Part shown: positions 61,733 through 64,000 of the stretch, one piece after another | Layout of the letters: each line of letters opens with the position of its first letter | Numbering within the stretch: position 1 is the first letter of the stretch | NCBI RefSeq assembly: GCF_014204625.1 | Contig: NZ_JACHLU010000021.1 | Coordinates: 1-64,000, forward strand | Reading direction: 5' to 3' | DNA from: Gillisella vitis | GTDB taxonomy: Bacteria > Pseudomonadota > Alphaproteobacteria > Rhizobiales > Rhizobiaceae | DNA: 64,000 nucleotides | Made by a program: the position numbers and the translations under genes | Notes under the pieces: model-generated | What the model saw: only the letters and a program-made list of their open reading frames with translations | Database searches by the model: none | What the model was told of the DNA's origin: nothing

Positions 61733-62950
61733 GTGAGCGAGCGCGACGACCAGAAACACACCAGCAGAAGCGACGACGCACAGTTCTCGCAAACGGTGGC
61801 ACAAATTCCGAAATCGCCTTCTGAAACACTCAGACCAGAACGGGTGCCGCAATTGCCAAAGCGTTCACGCCGAGCGCGCAGTCAGTTTGTGGTTTTTCTC
61901 AATTTGCTGATGACCATGGCGGTGTTTGCCTGTGTGATTGCGATTGCGGGTTTTTATTATGCCGTGTCGGCCTTTCATGCTCAAGGTCCGTTGCAGACCA
62001 ATGCCAATTTCATGGTGCGCAGTGGCGCAAGTCTTGTAGAAATTTCCAGCAATCTGGAACGAAACGGGATGATCTCCGAGGGGCGCATTTTCCGTTATAT
62101 GAGTGCGACCTATCTCAACAATGGTGACACGCTGAAGGCTGGCGAATATGAAATCAAAGCCGGGGCCTCAATGAGTGACATTCTGGAGCTGTTGCGTTCT
62201 GGAAAATCCATTCTTTATTCAGTGACTTTGCCAGAGGGTTTGACCGTCAAGCAGATGTTTGATCGTCTTGCTGCCGACCCTGTGCTGGAAGGTGACTTGC
62301 CGCAAGTTCTGCCAGCAGAAGGCAGCCTGCGCCCGGACACGTACAAATTTACACGCGGTACCAAGCGTCAGGACATTGTCGACCAGATGCTGGATGCGCA
62401 AAAAAAGCTGATCGATCAGATTTGGGAAAAGCGCTCGCCAGACCTGTTTTTGAAAACCAAAGAGCAATTTATCGTTCTTGCCTCGATTGTCGAAAAAGAA
62501 ACCGGCAAGGATGATGAGCGCGCCCATGTCGCGTCGGTTTTCCTCAATCGTCTGCAAAAAGGGATGCGCCTGCAATCGGACCCGACCATTATTTATGGCC
62601 TGTTCGGCGGCGACGGCAAGCCATCAGACCGACCAATTTATCAGTCGGATCTGCAAAAGCAGACGCCTTACAATACCTATGTGATCAAGGGCCTGCCACC
62701 GGGACCGATCGCCAATCCGGGGCGTGCGGCACTAGAGGCTGTTGCCAACCCGTGGCGCACCAGTGATCTTTATTTTGTCGCCGATGGCACTGGCGGGCAT
62801 GCCTTTGCCGCGACATTGGAAGAGCACAACGCCAATGTGAAAAAATGGCGTAAGCTTGAAGCTGAACGCGGAGCCGATCCGGCTGAAAGTGTGGATGAGC
62901 AGCCAGAGGCTGATCCGGCCCAGGTTCCCAAACCGACCAAAAAGAAGTAG
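61733..62950 (+). CDS. mltG: Endolytic transglycosylase MltG
   Basis: The product has 405 residues. MltG cuts nascent peptidoglycan strands and sets their length. A polar N-terminal tail (about 1-50) is followed by one membrane segment (FLNLLMTMAVFACVIAIAGF). A LysM-like subdomain comes next, then the YceG catalytic domain with the Glu in LASIVEKETG and the blocks LQSDPTIIYGL and YVIKGLPPGPIANPG. The GTG at 61733 has AGGAG 5 bases upstream. The C-terminal tail is Glu/Pro-rich. Confidence 0.94.
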   Translation: MSERDDQKHTSRSDDAQFSQTVAQIPKSPSETLRPERVPQLPKRSRRARSQFVVFLNLLMTMAVFACVIAIAGFYYAVSAFHAQGPLQTNANFMVRSGASLVEISSNLERNGMISEGRIFRYMSATYLNNGDTLKAGEYEIKAGASMSDILELLRSGKSILYSVTLPEGLTVKQMFDRLAADPVLEGDLPQVLPAEGSLRPDTYKFTRGTKRQDIVDQMLDAQKKLIDQIWEKRSPDLFLKTKEQFIVLASIVEKETGKDDERAHVASVFLNRLQKGMRLQSDPTIIYGLFGGDGKPSDRPIYQSDLQKQTPYNTYVIKGLPPGPIANPGRAALEAVANPWRTSDLYFVADGTGGHAFAATLEEHNANVKKWRKLEAERGADPAESVDEQPEADPAQVPKPTKKK

Positions 62951-63007
62951 TTTCCCGATCCTGCAATGATGGCCGGACACATGGCCGATAATAATGGAAA
63001 ATATCTG

Positions 63008-63898
63008 ATGCCGTTGCAATCCATGACCGGTTTTGCTCGTAACGAAGGCTCTTATGGTCGCTATCGCTGGGCGTGGGAGCTACGTTCCGTTAATGGCAAA
63101 GGGCTGGATATCCGCTTGCGGCTGCCGCAAGGAATGGAAGGGCTGGAGAGCGAAATCAAAGCCGTTATCGGCCAGCACTTGTCACGCGGCAATCTCCAGG
63201 TGGCGTTATCGCTATCCGTCAGCGACAATCGCATGGAAGCGGTGGTCAATGAGGATGCGTTGTCTGCGGTGCTGGCACTGCGGGCACAGTTGGGGCCGGG
63301 CGTGATTGCTGATGGTCCTTTGTCTTTGGATGCGCTGCTATCAATCCGCGGTCTGGTCGATTTTCGTGAGCGTGAGGATGATGCAGATGTGCTGGAGGCG
63401 CGTCATGCAGCCATCATGGCAAGTCTGCGTGAGGCTGTGGCGGCGCTTGCAGACATGCGCGCGCGCGAAGGCGATGCCCTTCAGGCGGTGCTTTTGAGCC
63501 ATGTGCAAAAAATAGAGCAACTGACCCTTGCGGTAGAGAGCGACCCATCCCGTAGCACTGAGGACATTGCGCGCAAGCTTGAGAGCCAGATTGCCGCGCT
63601 GATTCTGTCTGCCCCGAGCCTGGATAAAGACCGGCTCTATGCTGAAGCTGTGCTGCTGGCGACCAAGGCTGATTTGCGAGAAGAAATTGATCGCCTGAAG
63701 GCGCATGTCAATGCAGCACGATTGCTTCTGGCGGAAGGAGTGCCTGTCGGCCGCAAGCTTGATTTTCTGGCGCAGGAATTTAATCGCGAATCGAATACGA
63801 TTTGTTCTAAGTCCAATGCAGCTGCGGTGACGGCCGCAGGAATAGAATTGAAAGTGGTCATCGACCAGTTTCGAGAGCAGGTCCAAAATCTGGAGTAG
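63008..63898 (+). CDS. YicC/YloC family endoribonuclease
   Basis: The product has 296 residues. YicC-type proteins are RNases involved in small-RNA and mRNA turnover. MPLQSMTGFARNEG, then WELRSVNGKGLDIRLRLPQG and the C-terminal REIDRLKAHVNAA-type block with KLDFLAQEFNRESNTICSKS are family signatures. The ATG at 63008 gives the usual N terminus; an upstream ATG at 62966 is less likely. It is followed by gmk, as in many bacteria. Confidence 0.92.
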   Translation: MPLQSMTGFARNEGSYGRYRWAWELRSVNGKGLDIRLRLPQGMEGLESEIKAVIGQHLSRGNLQVALSLSVSDNRMEAVVNEDALSAVLALRAQLGPGVIADGPLSLDALLSIRGLVDFREREDDADVLEARHAAIMASLREAVAALADMRAREGDALQAVLLSHVQKIEQLTLAVESDPSRSTEDIARKLESQIAALILSAPSLDKDRLYAEAVLLATKADLREEIDRLKAHVNAARLLLAEGVPVGRKLDFLAQEFNRESNTICSKSNAAAVTAAGIELKVVIDQFREQVQNLE

Positions 63899-63903
63899 GG
63901 GTC

Positions 63904-64000
63904 ATGACCATGACGGTTTCCAACAGCATTCACATTGCCCGGCGCGGCCTTATGCTGGTCATATCCTCCCCATCCGGCGCGGGTAAATCGACCATAGCCC
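63904..64000 (+). CDS. gmk: Guanylate kinase, N-terminal part
   Basis: The gene is cut by the window edge after 32 codons. The visible part holds the P-loop: LMLVISSPSGAGKSTIA. Guanylate kinase converts GMP to GDP. Two in-frame ATGs (63904 and 63910) are possible; GGAG lies 8 bases before the first. Confidence 0.9.
   Translation, partial: MTMTVSNSIHIARRGLMLVISSPSGAGKSTIA

Noticed and set aside
1..64000. tRNA or rRNA genes, CRISPR arrays, insertion sequences, prophage
   Set aside because: I looked for T-loop patterns, regularly spaced repeats and transposase or integrase motifs, and found none. A covariance-model search would be needed to exclude a missed tRNA.

Overview
The window is a chromosomal segment of an alphaproteobacterium of the family Rhizobiaceae (Agrobacterium/Allorhizobium/Rhizobium group). 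The evidence is the set of conserved rhizobial gene strings (rpoZ-rsh, lepB-rnc-era-recO, psd-pssA, radA-cvpA-purF, rpsF-rpsR-DUF2232-rplI-dnaB, fabD-fabG-acpP-fabF-mltG-yicC-gmk), a single bifunctional Rsh enzyme, and three copies of a RIME-like rhizobial intergenic repeat. Species assignment is not possible from the sequence alone. A GH28 polygalacturonase suggests a plant-associated lifestyle. No rRNA, tRNA, CRISPR array, insertion sequence or phage gene was found.

Layout. 1-3.5 kb: a palindromic intergenic element, a globin-coupled chemoreceptor, a NYN-domain protein and rpoZ. 3.7-11.5 kb: rsh, a 50-residue stress-type protein, lepB-rnc-era, an AbrB-type membrane protein and recO. 11.5-20 kb: mostly minus-strand accessory and housekeeping genes (MOSC protein, two HD hydrolases, tyrosine phosphatase, YgfZ, exported and small hypothetical proteins, NUDIX) plus an EF-hand protein and a SRAP protein. 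20-33.3 kb: phospholipid synthesis (psd, pssA), an Atm1-type ABC exporter, a LysM protein, LOG, RarD, then an overlapping string DUF559-GFA-GFA-pip-cimA, and cysS. 33.6-40.2 kb: a secreted polygalacturonase, the complete dTDP-L-rhamnose pathway (rfbC-rfbB-rfbD-rfbA) and UDP-glucose dehydrogenase, i.e. precursors for surface polysaccharide. 40.5-51.2 kb: radA-cvpA-purF-SDR, alr, an AraC regulator, an amino-acid ABC importer without its ATPase, and dnaB. 51.5-54 kb: ribosomal proteins rplI, rpsR, rpsF. 54.4-57.7 kb: an accessory insertion. 57.9-64 kb: the fatty-acid synthesis block, mltG, yicC and the start of gmk.

The most unusual part is 54.4-56.4 kb. An AT-rich gene encodes a jacalin-like lectin domain fused to what looks like an aerolysin/ETX-MTX2-type beta-pore module. 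A gene for a 19-residue-repeat, RTX-like calcium-binding protein converges on it. They sit, with an aldo/keto reductase gene, between rpsF and fabD, which I recall as near neighbours in other Rhizobiaceae. This is a candidate lectin-guided pore-forming protein.

Other points of interest are a 46-bp-arm inverted repeat that lengthens the DUF559 reading frame, a palindromic element at the left edge with a 24-codon ORF, an unassigned structured intergenic region near 11.7 kb, and an apparent inversion of radA-cvpA-purF-SDR relative to alr-dnaB. All family names are from reading the translations; no database search was possible.
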